A DNA stretch of 21,203 nucleotides from a virus, in the IMG/VR virus record IMGVR_UViG_3300009168_000128, positions 1-21,203 of that record, one strand, 5' to 3'. Of the stretch, positions 1 to 9,180 are shown one piece after another. Position 1 is the first letter of the stretch; each line of letters begins with the position of its first letter. The notes beneath the pieces are model-generated. The model saw only the letters and a program-made list of their open reading frames with translations, made no database searches and had not been told where the DNA came from. A program made the position numbers and the translations under genes.

Positions 1-1419
1 AGTTACATCTTCAATGTGTACACCTTTCCTGTCCTGAACCAGCAATTCATAATAGTCACCTGTATGTGCCATTAAGTTGTTCTTTGCAGGGCCATAAGGA
101 TTTTGTGTACCAGCTACATATCCGACTTTAAATTCATCTTTCTTGTTAATCAATGATATGTTACTATTGTTCTTATCACCGAAGTCAAGGAATGTGATTC
201 TTTGTGATTCTGTTGGATACCCTGTTACTGGGTCAATCTCCATGTTGATTTCACGATCATCATAAAGAGGCAAGTGTACTAGTTCAAGTGAAGAACCATT
301 TGCCATCTTATACATGGTATATTGATAACCATAAGAGAGTGCATTTGTATGGTATGGAGAAGATACCTTCTGAATGAATTTATCATCAACAACCTGAAGG
401 AATCCACGTTTAGCATCAATTCTTTCAATTGCACGATGGAAATTCAACATACCATATTCGCCAGTTAGTCCCTTCACATGACGCTGCGCTCCCGGTTTTA
501 CCCTGCCATAGAATATATCCATCAGGTATTCTTCAATCAACCTTGCAGATAACACAGAGAAATGATGCACATGGCTATCTTCAAGTTGTTCCTGAATACC
601 GGGGAATGTATTTACTGGCCTTCCATTACCACCTGTTACTGTATTTACTTTACGAGAGTAAATGTTAGCAACATCTAATTCCTTGTACCATTGTTGCCAA
701 TATTCAACTTCAGCATATTTAATCCAGCTTTTAACCATCTGTCCATCAGATGTTGGTATCATTACAGCCAATGCTTCATTAGCAACGTCACCAGTTACCA
801 TGTAACTTTTACGGAAACGTCCCAATTCATTTTCAAGAGAAAGATTGCTGCTGTATTGAGTAGAACCAGCCTGTTCTGCACCTTCTTCGTAAACAGAGTA
901 CAGTTTGCTCCAAAGTGTACCAGTTGTGAAATATTTGGAGTTAATGAAGAAGGAATTATCATCTGTCATGATACGGAGTTTATATACCCATCCTTTACCA
1001 TGACGTTGTGGTGGTGTAACTACACGACACTGATTACGCTTATCAGATGTACCGGGATGAATAACATCACCGGGTTTCCACCAGTTTTCATCGAATTTTT
1101 GATCAAAATCAACTTTGTATTTACCAATAGTAGTATTACTATCAGGCTGCATGTTTTCAACTACAACCAATGGCCTAGTAGATGCACCACGAAGTTGCCA
1201 CTCCCAAGATGATCTATCAATAGTTTTAGTTCGCCCTTCCTTGACAAGCATTGAGGTCAATGCATTATCGCTGTACTGCTGCGAAGTGAATAGCTTGGTC
1301 ATTACACCTTCCATAACATGGGGCTTTGCTATAAGCGCAGCACCCAAATGGTTCATTTCTGTCATGTTAGCGTGCCAAGGCATCTTCTTAGTTATAAGAC
1401 GACTTTCTATCTTTGCCAT
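1..1419 (-). CDS. Major capsid protein, crAss-like (C-terminus cut by window edge)
   Basis: This minus-strand frame is open for 473 codons from an ATG at 1419 to the window edge without a stop, so the C-terminus lies outside. The product begins MAKIESRLITKKMPWHANMT and carries a long mixed alpha/beta sequence without signal peptide or membrane segment. Its place directly after the portal and the acidic head protein is the standard position of the capsid gene in crAss-like phages, whose capsid proteins have about 500 residues, so little is missing. It would form the icosahedral shell. The gap to the preceding gene is 28 bp and AT-rich, with no separate promoter seen. The call rests on position, length and general resemblance to the family; the shorter plus-strand frames here are shadows. 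Confidence 0.85.
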   Translation of the reverse strand, partial: MAKIESRLITKKMPWHANMTEMNHLGAALIAKPHVMEGVMTKLFTSQQYSDNALTSMLVKEGRTKTIDRSSWEWQLRGASTRPLVVVENMQPDSNTTIGKYKVDFDQKFDENWWKPGDVIHPGTSDKRNQCRVVTPPQRHGKGWVYKLRIMTDDNSFFINSKYFTTGTLWSKLYSVYEEGAEQAGSTQYSSNLSLENELGRFRKSYMVTGDVANEALAVMIPTSDGQMVKSWIKYAEVEYWQQWYKELDVANIYSRKVNTVTGGNGRPVNTFPGIQEQLEDSHVHHFSVLSARLIEEYLMDIFYGRVKPGAQRHVKGLTGEYGMLNFHRAIERIDAKRGFLQVVDDKFIQKVSSPYHTNALSYGYQYTMYKMANGSSLELVHLPLYDDREINMEIDPVTGYPTESQRITFLDFGDKNNSNISLINKKDEFKVGYVAGTQNPYGPAKNNLMAHTGDYYELLVQDRKGVHIEDVT

Positions 1420-1447
1420 TGTTTAATTTTTTATATTCGTATTAAAG

Positions 1448-2650
1448 TTATCCGAGTAAATCAGCTATTGTTCTTGCATGTTCTACTTTAGCTGATGAAG
1501 GAGTTTTCTTTTCTTTGGCTACAGCTAACTTCTCTCTGATTGATTGCACTTTCTTAGTCTCACCTTTCTTCTCAATCTCCGGCAACTTAAAGTCATTCAT
1601 TAATATCTTAGCTAAAGCTGCCGTTTCTTCATCATTATCTAAAGCCTTATCTAACCTTTGTTGGAATGGAGTTCTGTAACCTATCTTAGTTTTAATTGTA
1701 GCATTTAAAGTAAAGTCAATTAATTTGTTTCTTTCTTTGGATGCGATTGGTATTCCAGCAACTTCATCCTTTTTGAATACTTCAATCATTGCTTTCTTAA
1801 ACTCATTAGCATCACTAATTGCTTTCTCTTTGGCTGCGGCTTGTCTTGCTAAGAGTTGTTGTTTATCATGTGCTTCTTTCTCAACAAAGTAAGTATGATA
1901 TTTCTTAGCATACTTATCAACTCTTGCAGCATCTTTCAAAAACTCAAAACGTTCATCTACTTCCTCATCATCCAGACCTTCTATTTCTCTTAGGTATGTT
2001 TTAATTACCTTATGTTTATTACCATCAACTGTAAGATCAAGGTCTGGTTTGAAAGTTGGTTGACTATATACTTGTAAGAACTTATTAGTTGCTCCACCAT
2101 CTTTCTTATACTTGATAAATTGTTTTGCATCGTTATCAAGACCTTTAAAGAATTCATCTATTGCTTCATTTGTTCTTTCTTCTAACTCCTTGTCCTGTAA
2201 TTCAAAGAATGTATCTTCATCGAATTCCGCATCCTTTTCAAAATCAATAGAAATAATTCCCTTTTCTTTTAATGAATGCGCAAGACTGGTATAGAACCTA
2301 ACATCATCTTCTTCCTCATCTCCATCAGTATCATCATCCTTAGTGTCCTTCTTGTCTTTACTTTTATCTCCTTCATCCTTTTTTCCTTCCTTATTAGCTT
2401 TCTTCTTCCTATCAATGTTATCAAATTCGGAGAAGTCATCATCGTCTACGTTTTTATCATCCTCATCATCATCAGTCTTATCATCATCACCTTTCTTGCT
2501 TTTATCATCTTTGGGCTTTTCATCTTTAGGCTTATCATCTTTTTCATCTACTTTAACTGGCCCTGTTTTATTAAAGTCAAATAATTCATCATCATTGTCG
2601 AAGTAATCTTCTAAAGAATTTTCTTCAGTTTGTTGTGTTTTGCTTGGCAT
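1448..2650 (-). CDS. Acidic low-complexity head protein, possible scaffold
   Basis: A 400-residue protein between portal and capsid genes. The first ~115 residues are strongly biased to Asp, Glu and Lys, with many short D and K runs; the rest looks helical and charged. The ATG at 2650 (MPSKTQQTEEN) is preferred over an in-frame TTG nine bases upstream. A highly charged, helical protein encoded between portal and MCP is what a scaffold or head-assembly factor would look like, and crAss-like phages do have a gene in this slot, but no catalytic or fold-defining motif is visible, so the role is inferred from position. The upstream portal gene ends in the same reading frame, separated by 25 codons and two TAG triplets. 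Antisense frames across the biased part are composition artefacts. Confidence 0.85.
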   Translation of the reverse strand: MPSKTQQTEENSLEDYFDNDDELFDFNKTGPVKVDEKDDKPKDEKPKDDKSKKGDDDKTDDDEDDKNVDDDDFSEFDNIDRKKKANKEGKKDEGDKSKDKKDTKDDDTDGDEEEDDVRFYTSLAHSLKEKGIISIDFEKDAEFDEDTFFELQDKELEERTNEAIDEFFKGLDNDAKQFIKYKKDGGATNKFLQVYSQPTFKPDLDLTVDGNKHKVIKTYLREIEGLDDEEVDERFEFLKDAARVDKYAKKYHTYFVEKEAHDKQQLLARQAAAKEKAISDANEFKKAMIEVFKKDEVAGIPIASKERNKLIDFTLNATIKTKIGYRTPFQQRLDKALDNDEETAALAKILMNDFKLPEIEKKGETKKVQSIREKLAVAKEKKTPSSAKVEHARTIADLLG

Positions 2651-2725
2651 CGGATACAAATTTAAGTTTGAAAATGTAATTTTTTTCAGTTTGAAAATGA
2701 AGTCCTGAAATAACTTCTATAATAG

Positions 2726-5155
2726 CTATTTTGATCTAGGTTTTTGCGATGCTTTTTTATCATCAATTCTAAGTTTCTCTTTATCTACCTCTTTTTGATG
2801 TTCAAATTGTTTCTCTTTAAGAAGAATTTCTGATTCTATCTGATCAAGTTTACCTTGTACTACCATAGCATCAAGTCCATGTTTATATACTTCCAATACA
2901 TCTGGTTCTCTATCTCTATCCATATCTTTATCTTCTGCAAATCCTAATGCTGATATAGTAGCTTTCTGTAGTTCAATTTTACCTTTCTCTTGTATTTCCC
3001 TTATAGCTTGTTCATCATCATGTTTCCATGTTTCTCTCTGGAACTCTCTTGCTTTCTCTGCTTCTTGTGCTTGTGCTTCTGTTGCAGCAGTTTGTTTCTG
3101 TAGTTCCCTAGCATGTTTCTGATCTTCAGATACTTCAAGTAATTCTTCAGATTCTTGTATTCCTTCACTTCTTATTATCTTAATTACATCAGACATTTCA
3201 ATCATCTGGTTCTGCATAGCTGCATGTGCAAGTTGTTCAACCATCTTCTTAGCTTCAGCAGACTTAGATGAATTTAAAACAAAAAGTCCATATGTACTAG
3301 CATCCAGTAATTTCTGGTCTACTGTTAACATATGGACTGACATATCATCTAAGATATAAGATAGTTTACGTGGCTTACCACTTGACCATGCTATCTTAGC
3401 TTGTTCTACTAATCCAGTTAAACATCTTTGTTTAACCTGATTATGTAAATCGAATAAAGGTTCTAGGATAGTTGTGCCTTGTATAATTGATTGCTTTGTA
3501 TTAGTAACAGCATCAGATGTTGCTATCTCACCTTCCATTTGTTTAGTTACTCCAATAGCAGAACCTGCTTTGTTCTCTAGGTATTCAGCTATATTCATAT
3601 ACTTCTGAATATCAGATACAAGAGACATATCTATCTCTTTAGCCATATTCGTTACATCTGCACCTTTTGCTCCTTCTTCTGATGGATTAACCCAACCTAC
3701 TTTAATAGCATTTAAAAAGTAAGTCCATTTATCAATATCAATTCCCATTGATCTTGGAATAGCTTTGATATTCATTAACAGTATCTTACCTTGATCTGAA
3801 GCCATCAATAATTCTATACGATACATTACTATATTATATAGATACTGATAACCCTTAATCCTATCCATTGGAGAGGTAGCTTCAGAGTTCATATTATCAT
3901 ATGATACTCCGTAATACTGTAGTTTTGGTGAGTGAAGATTATCTAAGTCTTTATGTTGTCCCGGTACTGGCCCACAATCAACAAACAAGTCTCTACCTAA
4001 TCTCCACATCTGATGTACCTGTGGTATCCATTCCCATTCAATACTTAAATCGCCAAGAGCAGGATTCATCTGATAGTTTTCATCTACCATATCCTCCTGC
4101 TCTTGACCTTCTTCATCCAGATATTTAACAAAGCCTACTTTCCTTAACGATACTAAGTTATAGTGAAATACTTGTTTTGTTCTTGCATCTACGCTATAAT
4201 TAACTGTTGAAAAATCAAATAGTAAATCATCACCATAGTAACCATGTGCTAAGTTATAATCACCATATACTTCATCTTCAATTTGTTTAGGAGTTAATTT
4301 ATCACCAAAGTAATTAACTATCTGCTCTGGTGTCATGCGATACTCTGCTCTTGCCCATGAACCATCTTCTATAAAATCATCTTCTTCTTTTGTAGTATCA
4401 TGATTAAACCTAATTGGATTTACATTACTTATATAAGGTTCACCTGCTCTTACACCTATACAATATATTTCTTTAGCTGATAATGTAGCATGTTTCCAAC
4501 CTCTATTAAACTTATGTTCTACTTGTTCTGATTGTGTAAGATACTCCAATATCTGATGCATCATTGCTTCAGCAGGGTCTTGATGGTCACGCTTCATGTA
4601 CTTACGTACTTCTTCTGGTGTCCTTGTCTCTAGTTCTTGTGCTATTTGCTTCCTTATTTGTTCTTGTTGATCTGCTGTTAACTGTTGTCCTCCTTGTTGC
4701 TGTTGCTGGAACTGCATTTCAATCTCTTGCTTTATAGGTAGCATGATTGAATTGATAACAAACTGTGAAATCATATCGAATTCAGCTTGTTCCTTCCTAG
4801 TAGTAGCTTCTTCATTAACTGCCAAGACCTTCCATCCGAAAGGTCTTTTTAATTCTAATCCATGTAAAACTTTTATTTTTGCACTACATATATCTCTATT
4901 AGTTAAAGTAGCAGGTAACTCACCAAGACTTTCTCCGAATGGTTTAACTACATAATCAAAATCCTTCATATTTATGGTATTGTTAAACAAATCGTAATTT
5001 ACTTTCATACGATCTATTTCACCAACACCACCAAATCCTACGGCATTATTACATAGACTATCAATTCCCCTTGCCCTTTCCTTATACCATTCGTTATCAT
5101 TTTGTTCCTTCTGCTTTTGAGTAAGCATGTCATGCTTAGGTACAGAAAAATCCAT
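2726..5155 (-). CDS. Portal protein, crAss-like
   Basis: An 809-residue protein directly downstream of TerL (19 bp gap), the usual place and size of the crAss-like portal. It would form the dodecameric ring at the capsid vertex through which DNA is packaged. The middle part (about 200-640) contains the long mixed alpha/beta region with the stretch EPYISNVNPIRF typical of these portals. A glutamine run lies at residues 150-154 in a Q-rich insertion, and residues ~690-809 are a charged, Q/E/K-rich helical tail likely to form coiled coil. No signal peptide or membrane segment. The gene ends in TAG, with a second in-frame TAG three codons later. Assigned from position, length and overall resemblance to the family. 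Confidence 0.9.
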   Translation of the reverse strand: MDFSVPKHDMLTQKQKEQNDNEWYKERARGIDSLCNNAVGFGGVGEIDRMKVNYDLFNNTINMKDFDYVVKPFGESLGELPATLTNRDICSAKIKVLHGLELKRPFGWKVLAVNEEATTRKEQAEFDMISQFVINSIMLPIKQEIEMQFQQQQQGGQQLTADQQEQIRKQIAQELETRTPEEVRKYMKRDHQDPAEAMMHQILEYLTQSEQVEHKFNRGWKHATLSAKEIYCIGVRAGEPYISNVNPIRFNHDTTKEEDDFIEDGSWARAEYRMTPEQIVNYFGDKLTPKQIEDEVYGDYNLAHGYYGDDLLFDFSTVNYSVDARTKQVFHYNLVSLRKVGFVKYLDEEGQEQEDMVDENYQMNPALGDLSIEWEWIPQVHQMWRLGRDLFVDCGPVPGQHKDLDNLHSPKLQYYGVSYDNMNSEATSPMDRIKGYQYLYNIVMYRIELLMASDQGKILLMNIKAIPRSMGIDIDKWTYFLNAIKVGWVNPSEEGAKGADVTNMAKEIDMSLVSDIQKYMNIAEYLENKAGSAIGVTKQMEGEIATSDAVTNTKQSIIQGTTILEPLFDLHNQVKQRCLTGLVEQAKIAWSSGKPRKLSYILDDMSVHMLTVDQKLLDASTYGLFVLNSSKSAEAKKMVEQLAHAAMQNQMIEMSDVIKIIRSEGIQESEELLEVSEDQKHARELQKQTAATEAQAQEAEKAREFQRETWKHDDEQAIREIQEKGKIELQKATISALGFAEDKDMDRDREPDVLEVYKHGLDAMVVQGKLDQIESEILLKEKQFEHQKEVDKEKLRIDDKKASQKPRSK

Positions 5156-5174
5156 TGACTAGGTTTTTTCAAAA

Positions 5175-7271
5175 CTACCTATTTTTTTTATATAAGTTCT
5201 CAATCAGAGATAATAATTTTTCATCTTTTTTTACTTCTTCGTTATATTCCTTCCCAAGTTCCTCTTCATTTATCTGGAACATTACCATTATCAAAGCACT
5301 AACCCTGTCATAATTGCCCTTTCTGTTATACATGATAAGCTGTTCAAGTAATCCCGGTGAATCAATATAGTCAATAACTGTTAATACTCTTCCATCTTCT
5401 GTTACATTCACTGGTGTTAATAACCAAGTCTTGATATATTTTTCACCCGCATCCTTTAATTGTTCATTCATATGACAACCATAAATCCTTTCAGTTTCGG
5501 AGTTATTAATTGCCTTTGATATTACTGCATCTGGTTGTGCTGCTAATAGATTAAGTTTCTTGCGTCTAACAAAATAAGATTTTACATGTGTTACTTCATT
5601 CTCATACATTCCTTCTGTATTGAATAACATAATGAGTAACTCAAATATCTTATTAACATCATCAGGGTCTTGTGGTCTACCTGTATACTCTGCTACTATA
5701 CAATCTCTTGAAAAGCTACCACGTTGAATACCTTTATACACAATGATAGATGCTAATGAATTACCATTAACTTGTCTATATGGGTCATATCCTATCTTGT
5801 AAAGACCTCTAGGTGCATTAGGTAATGGATATTCATATATAATAACTGCACCATTCCTATTATTAGATGCTGGTCTGTTAAACCATATAGGTTCTAATAG
5901 ATTTCTTATATCTGGTGTTACCTTAACCCTTCCTTCTTCTAATGACAATTCACATGGTACACCACGCTTTAAATAAAGCTTCTCATTTACTACCTTATTT
6001 AATCTTGCTCTTAATTCAACTATAGGGAAGTCATTAAGAGAAACACTCAAGAAAGCTTCAGCAGGACAAGTACAATATTCCTGCATATGTAATTGTACTA
6101 CAGTAGAACCTGAAGATTGAGAAGTCATTTTATCTCTAACTGATTTCTCATATGCTAATGCACCTATTACATCTGAATTACCATCTTCATCATAATAACC
6201 TTCCATATTCCACTGAATAGGATGAAAGAATCCACAATTACCTATTTCAGCATTTTCATCCCATATGTTCATAAATGGCATAATACCATATAAATCAGGA
6301 TTATAGAACATTTCAGCAAAGTCTAATGTTCCACTTTCCATATCACCACCAGTACCAAATATTAATATCTGTCCTGTTATATATTTACCTGCTGATAATC
6401 CCGGTGCTGTAGCTATAAATGAATCAATAAGATTAGGAAATGCACCAGCTTCTTCAAGTAGTACTATTACAGCATCTTTACCCCTAGCTGCATCAGGATT
6501 ATCTTTAAAGGTTATTGCCATTATCTCTGACATATAACCTGATTCGATACCTATACCTTCTACTGTCTTTTTATAAGATGCTCTACGATGATCTTGTTTA
6601 TCAACGTAATCTCTTGCTTTTCTCCAACCAGTATGTTCATTAAGGAAGTTAAGTTGTTCAGTAGCCATACCCATTGTACCTTTAGGATATAGATACTTCT
6701 TATCAAATGCACCTATAATAGATAATGCATTTCTAGTAGTGTTATAGTTATTAACACAAATGAAACCATTCTTATAACTATAACCTTTACGTCTTGACTT
6801 ACCAATGATTACATGTCTTGCACCATCTAAATATTGCTCACGAATGGTAACTGATAATTTTAAATCATCTAATGCTTGTTTTGTTATACCATCCCTTGCT
6901 ATATTAATAGAATGATAGTAGTTATAATCACCATCCCAAAAGTCAGGCATAGCTACTATCTTCTTAGCCATCTTACTTTCAGGATTCTCTCCCGGTGCTA
7001 CTTTCTTAATCTGACTGAAGTTCATGTAACCATAATGATTACCACTTATCTTCACTCCACCAGATGAATAACCATTCTTACATCTATCAAGTTGCTCTTG
7101 CCAATACTCTTGCCAAGCTGGTGTTCCCCAAGGGTCAGGTGTATAATACCCATGTTTTGCAAAATGATTAGCTTCTTCTCTGAAGCATTGGGTATTAATA
7201 AAGATGCCATCAGGATTCCTGATAGCATTCAATTTAGAGTGATTTGAGGTAAGTCCTGATATACTATTCAT
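5175..7271 (-). CDS. terL: Terminase large subunit (ATPase-nuclease)
   Basis: A 698-residue packaging motor. An N-terminal ATPase is visible: a Walker A-like loop GKSRRKGYSYK at 157-167, a Walker B strand ending in the acidic pair (VIVLLEEAG, 268-276) and a coupling-type motif FGTGGD at 305-310. The C-terminal RNase H-like nuclease starts with an Asp strand (YKIGYDPYR, Asp496) and ends with the conserved acidic turn GNYDRV (Asp655). It converts ATP hydrolysis into DNA translocation through the portal and cuts the concatemer. The start ATG at 7271 overlaps the upstream stop by 4 bp (ATGA), which implies translational coupling. Stop is TAG. All key motifs appear intact. No small-subunit gene is recognisable by sequence; the two genes at 7268-7831 and 8719-9066 are candidates. 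Confidence 0.95.
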   Translation of the reverse strand: MNSISGLTSNHSKLNAIRNPDGIFINTQCFREEANHFAKHGYYTPDPWGTPAWQEYWQEQLDRCKNGYSSGGVKISGNHYGYMNFSQIKKVAPGENPESKMAKKIVAMPDFWDGDYNYYHSINIARDGITKQALDDLKLSVTIREQYLDGARHVIIGKSRRKGYSYKNGFICVNNYNTTRNALSIIGAFDKKYLYPKGTMGMATEQLNFLNEHTGWRKARDYVDKQDHRRASYKKTVEGIGIESGYMSEIMAITFKDNPDAARGKDAVIVLLEEAGAFPNLIDSFIATAPGLSAGKYITGQILIFGTGGDMESGTLDFAEMFYNPDLYGIMPFMNIWDENAEIGNCGFFHPIQWNMEGYYDEDGNSDVIGALAYEKSVRDKMTSQSSGSTVVQLHMQEYCTCPAEAFLSVSLNDFPIVELRARLNKVVNEKLYLKRGVPCELSLEEGRVKVTPDIRNLLEPIWFNRPASNNRNGAVIIYEYPLPNAPRGLYKIGYDPYRQVNGNSLASIIVYKGIQRGSFSRDCIVAEYTGRPQDPDDVNKIFELLIMLFNTEGMYENEVTHVKSYFVRRKKLNLLAAQPDAVISKAINNSETERIYGCHMNEQLKDAGEKYIKTWLLTPVNVTEDGRVLTVIDYIDSPGLLEQLIMYNRKGNYDRVSALIMVMFQINEEELGKEYNEEVKKDEKLLSLIENLYKKNR

Positions 7272-7831
7272 ATCTCAAAGAAATTTACCTCTCTAGTATT
7301 TTTCGCTTTACTATCTACAAGTTCTTCTTGTTCAATCTTCTTTTGTATTGATTCAAGGTTACTTATTATTGCATTTGTATCTGCTAATGCAGATGTTAAC
7401 TCTCTTGGTTTATATAAAGGTGCGCCAGTTCTACTATTTCGTAACTTCAATGTACCTTCTTCACTAAAGAATTCCTTTAATTGTTCTGCCGCAATCTTAG
7501 CTGAAATTAAATAAGAATAAGTTAATGAGGAGTTCCTCATATCCTCACGATATATTTCAACTAGTTGTTTAACTTTATCATCAGGTCTCCATTCTGGATT
7601 ATCTCTAAATATCCTTTCAGCTATCTTCCTGGGTTTAAGCTTCTCATTATATGCTCTAAAAGGATTGTTCATTCTCATACTTACTCTAAAGTAAACAAAT
7701 GCAAACTCCTTCAATGCTAACTCTTTCTTAGGTGATTCATCCCTATTCCAGATTTCAGCATATTCAGGTATCAATAGTATTTCTTTTGAGGGCCAAACTA
7801 TAAAGTCCTTAACCTCGAAAAATTCGTACAT
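7268..7831 (-). CDS. TerL-adjacent helical protein, unknown
   Basis: A 187-residue soluble protein (MYEFFEVKDFIVWPSKEI) that overlaps TerL by 4 bp and overlaps the preceding gene by 23 bp. It is rich in charged residues and predicted helix; residues ~150-175 (NAIISNLESIQKKIEQEELV) could form a short coiled coil. There is no signal peptide, membrane segment or metal site. Translational coupling to TerL suggests a packaging or head role, and a terminase small subunit is one possibility, since none is obvious elsewhere. No helix-turn-helix can be named with confidence, so the function is left open. Confidence 0.85.
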   Translation of the reverse strand: MYEFFEVKDFIVWPSKEILLIPEYAEIWNRDESPKKELALKEFAFVYFRVSMRMNNPFRAYNEKLKPRKIAERIFRDNPEWRPDDKVKQLVEIYREDMRNSSLTYSYLISAKIAAEQLKEFFSEEGTLKLRNSRTGAPLYKPRELTSALADTNAIISNLESIQKKIEQEELVDSKAKNTREVNFFEI

Positions 7832-8135
7832 CTTCTACTTTGATTTTAATCATCAATATATACTCTTTAATAGTCTCATTAACTACTGTTTTAAGTTTAG
7901 CATTTTGAGTAACATTCATATAGTCTCTACCTTGAGCAATTATTTGTTGTGGTATATCAGCACCAGTATAACTGATAGTTAATCTTTGTTCCTTTTCATC
8001 CCATTTTGCACCAGCACAACCACAAGATGTTTCAATTGATAATACCTTAATTTTACCAATGAAGTTAAATATACCAGTTACTTTTTGTTTAGGTCTTATA
8101 GTACCTAAATCATTCAACAACTTGTCCCAAGGCAT
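7809..8135 (-). CDS. DUF1573-like Ig-fold protein, cytoplasmic
   Basis: A 108-residue protein. Residues 10-60 follow the pattern of the Bacteroidota family DUF1573: a DLGTI opening, a beta strand, then LSIETSCGCAGAKW (33-45) with the family's Cys-Gly-Cys signature, then ISYTGADIPQQ. DUF1573 domains adopt an immunoglobulin-like beta sandwich, and cellular members are usually exported; this one has no signal peptide. In a head-gene operon the likely role is a virion surface or accessory domain. The ATG at 8135 (MPWDKLLNDL) is chosen over the upstream ATG at 8174, because the extra 13 residues have no family counterpart and would lengthen the overlap with the preceding gene from 26 to 65 bp. Confidence 0.8.
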   Translation of the reverse strand: MPWDKLLNDLGTIRPKQKVTGIFNFIGKIKVLSIETSCGCAGAKWDEKEQRLTISYTGADIPQQIIAQGRDYMNVTQNAKLKTVVNETIKEYILMIKIKVEDVRIFRG

Positions 8136-8427
8136 CTTTATATGTTTTAGTAGTCTTGTACCAATCCCATGCACCTTTAGTCATCATTCTAGGATAACAT
8201 CTTCCTCTACATGGTTTATCTGCAAATTGTAAATTAGTAGTTAAACAACCACATTCATCACATACTCCATTATCATAACAAGATTTGCGCATTACTCTAG
8301 TACGAAAAACATATTGCTCTTTAATATGTTCCTTTAAAAATCTTGCATATCCATGATAATATAACCAATGTCTTATGTTACCTTGAAAATATGCTTTAAT
8401 GTTCTTCCAGTTCTTCTTTGCTCTCAT
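8110..8427 (-). CDS. Small Cys-rich putative zinc-binding protein
   Basis: A 105-residue basic protein. The centre (about 50-80) carries C-Y-D-N-G-V-C-D-E-C-G-C followed by DKPCRGRCYP, giving six or more cysteines in CxxC-type spacing, consistent with one or two zinc sites. The N-terminal 45 residues are basic and helical, the C-terminus is short and polar. It overlaps the DUF1573-like gene by 26 bp and the upstream gene by 32 bp, so it is part of the packaging and head operon. Similar Cys-rich small proteins occur beside DUF1573-like genes in phages of Bacteroidota, from memory. Nucleic acid binding or a structural zinc knuckle are both possible; nothing visible decides. Confidence 0.8.
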   Translation of the reverse strand: MRAKKNWKNIKAYFQGNIRHWLYYHGYARFLKEHIKEQYVFRTRVMRKSCYDNGVCDECGCLTTNLQFADKPCRGRCYPRMMTKGAWDWYKTTKTYKDALGQVVE

Positions 8428-8722
8428 ACTTATTAATTATATGATTTAGCTTTAGCAATTCAGCTTCGTATATGTTTTTGTTTATCTTACCTGCTTTGTA
8501 CATATTCTCATACTTCATCTTAGCAGCTATTGCCATTCCTTTCTTAACTCCAAATGTACCAATATACTTTAGTCTAATAGTAGGCATATGAGGTAATGTC
8601 ATTGCCCTATTAACAAACAATAAAGCAGAGTAACATATCCTACCTACATCATTAACATCAAGGTCTGGATAATCATCTTTAATTGTTTCGTAGAATTTCT
8701 CAACTAAAGTTTTACAGTTCAT
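8396..8722 (-). CDS. Small basic protein, unknown
   Basis: A 108-residue protein (MNCKTLVEKFYETIKDDYPD) with helical ends and a central strand-turn segment, RLKYIGTFGVKKG (about 50-62). That segment faintly recalls the arm region of HU/IHF-type DNA-binding proteins, but the rest of that fold is not evident, so no family is claimed. It overlaps the upstream winged-helix gene by 4 bp (ATGA) and the downstream Cys-rich gene by 32 bp, so translation is probably coupled. No signal peptide or membrane segment. Confidence 0.8.
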   Translation of the reverse strand: MNCKTLVEKFYETIKDDYPDLDVNDVGRICYSALLFVNRAMTLPHMPTIRLKYIGTFGVKKGMAIAAKMKYENMYKAGKINKNIYEAELLKLNHIINKYESKEELEEH

Positions 8723-9066
8723 TTACATATCAGTTTAAAGTAGTATAACTGTTCAGAATCCTTTGGATGCAAGGTAGGATGAATCTGCAAATTATCATCA
8801 ACTGATATAATACATTTTTTGGAACCAAGACTCCTTATGAAATTACTCAATCCTGCATCACTTAGTTCTAAGGCTAATCTAACTTTCTTCCTGCTAAGAG
8901 TACAGAACATATTGTCAGCAAGTTCACCTTCCAATGACATAAATGCAGATAATACTTCTATCTCCCTATTAGTCAATCCTAATCTAGCAATTGAGTTAAC
9001 CAAATTTAAATGAACCTCATAGTATTCCCTTCTAGGCAATTCTAATGTTTTCTTATACGGTTTCAT
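8719..9066 (-). CDS. Winged-helix DNA-binding protein, first gene of the head operon
   Basis: A 115-residue protein. Residues ~30-105 read as a winged helix: LTNREIEVLSAF helix, then ALELSDAGLSNFIRSLGSKK as the helix-turn-helix pair, then a beta wing ending DNLQIHPTLHP. This layout resembles MarR/RepL-type DNA binders. As the first gene downstream of a good promoter candidate and immediately upstream of packaging genes it could regulate the head operon, or be the terminase small subunit, which is often a helix-turn-helix protein. The ATG at 9066 is the only sensible start. The leader carries a UUCG-capped hairpin (9085-9116). Confidence 0.85.
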   Translation of the reverse strand: MKPYKKTLELPRREYYEVHLNLVNSIARLGLTNREIEVLSAFMSLEGELADNMFCTLSRKKVRLALELSDAGLSNFIRSLGSKKCIISVDDNLQIHPTLHPKDSEQLYYFKLICK

Positions 9067-9084
9067 TATCTGGTATTAACCCAT

Positions 9085-9116
9085 AACTTAACCTGTTCCG
9101 AAGAACAGGAAAAGTT
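9085..9116 (-). promoter_or_regulatory. 5' leader hairpin with cUUCGg tetraloop
   Basis: In the minus-strand transcript CCTGTTC and GAACAGG (arms 9092-9098 and 9103-9109) form a 7-bp stem closed by C(UUCG)G, one of the most stable RNA tetraloops. Outside a symmetric 2x2 internal loop, AACTT/AAGTT add 5 more pairs. It ends about 18 bases before the ATG of the winged-helix gene and is not followed by a U tract, so it is more likely a leader stabiliser or translational control element than a terminator. Confidence 0.7.
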
Positions 9117-9180
9117 AGAGGCGTTGTGTCTTGTAAAATTATTCCCAATCAGTTGATATTCATTATTATGCTTTCGTCTT

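Noticed and set aside
691-1426. Plus-strand frames opposite the capsid gene
   Set aside because: They are antisense shadows of a continuous minus-strand frame with clear protein character.
2276-2606. Plus-strand frames opposite the acidic head protein
   Set aside because: Low-complexity Ser/Phe/Ile/Leu sequences that only mirror the Asp/Lys-rich minus-strand codons.
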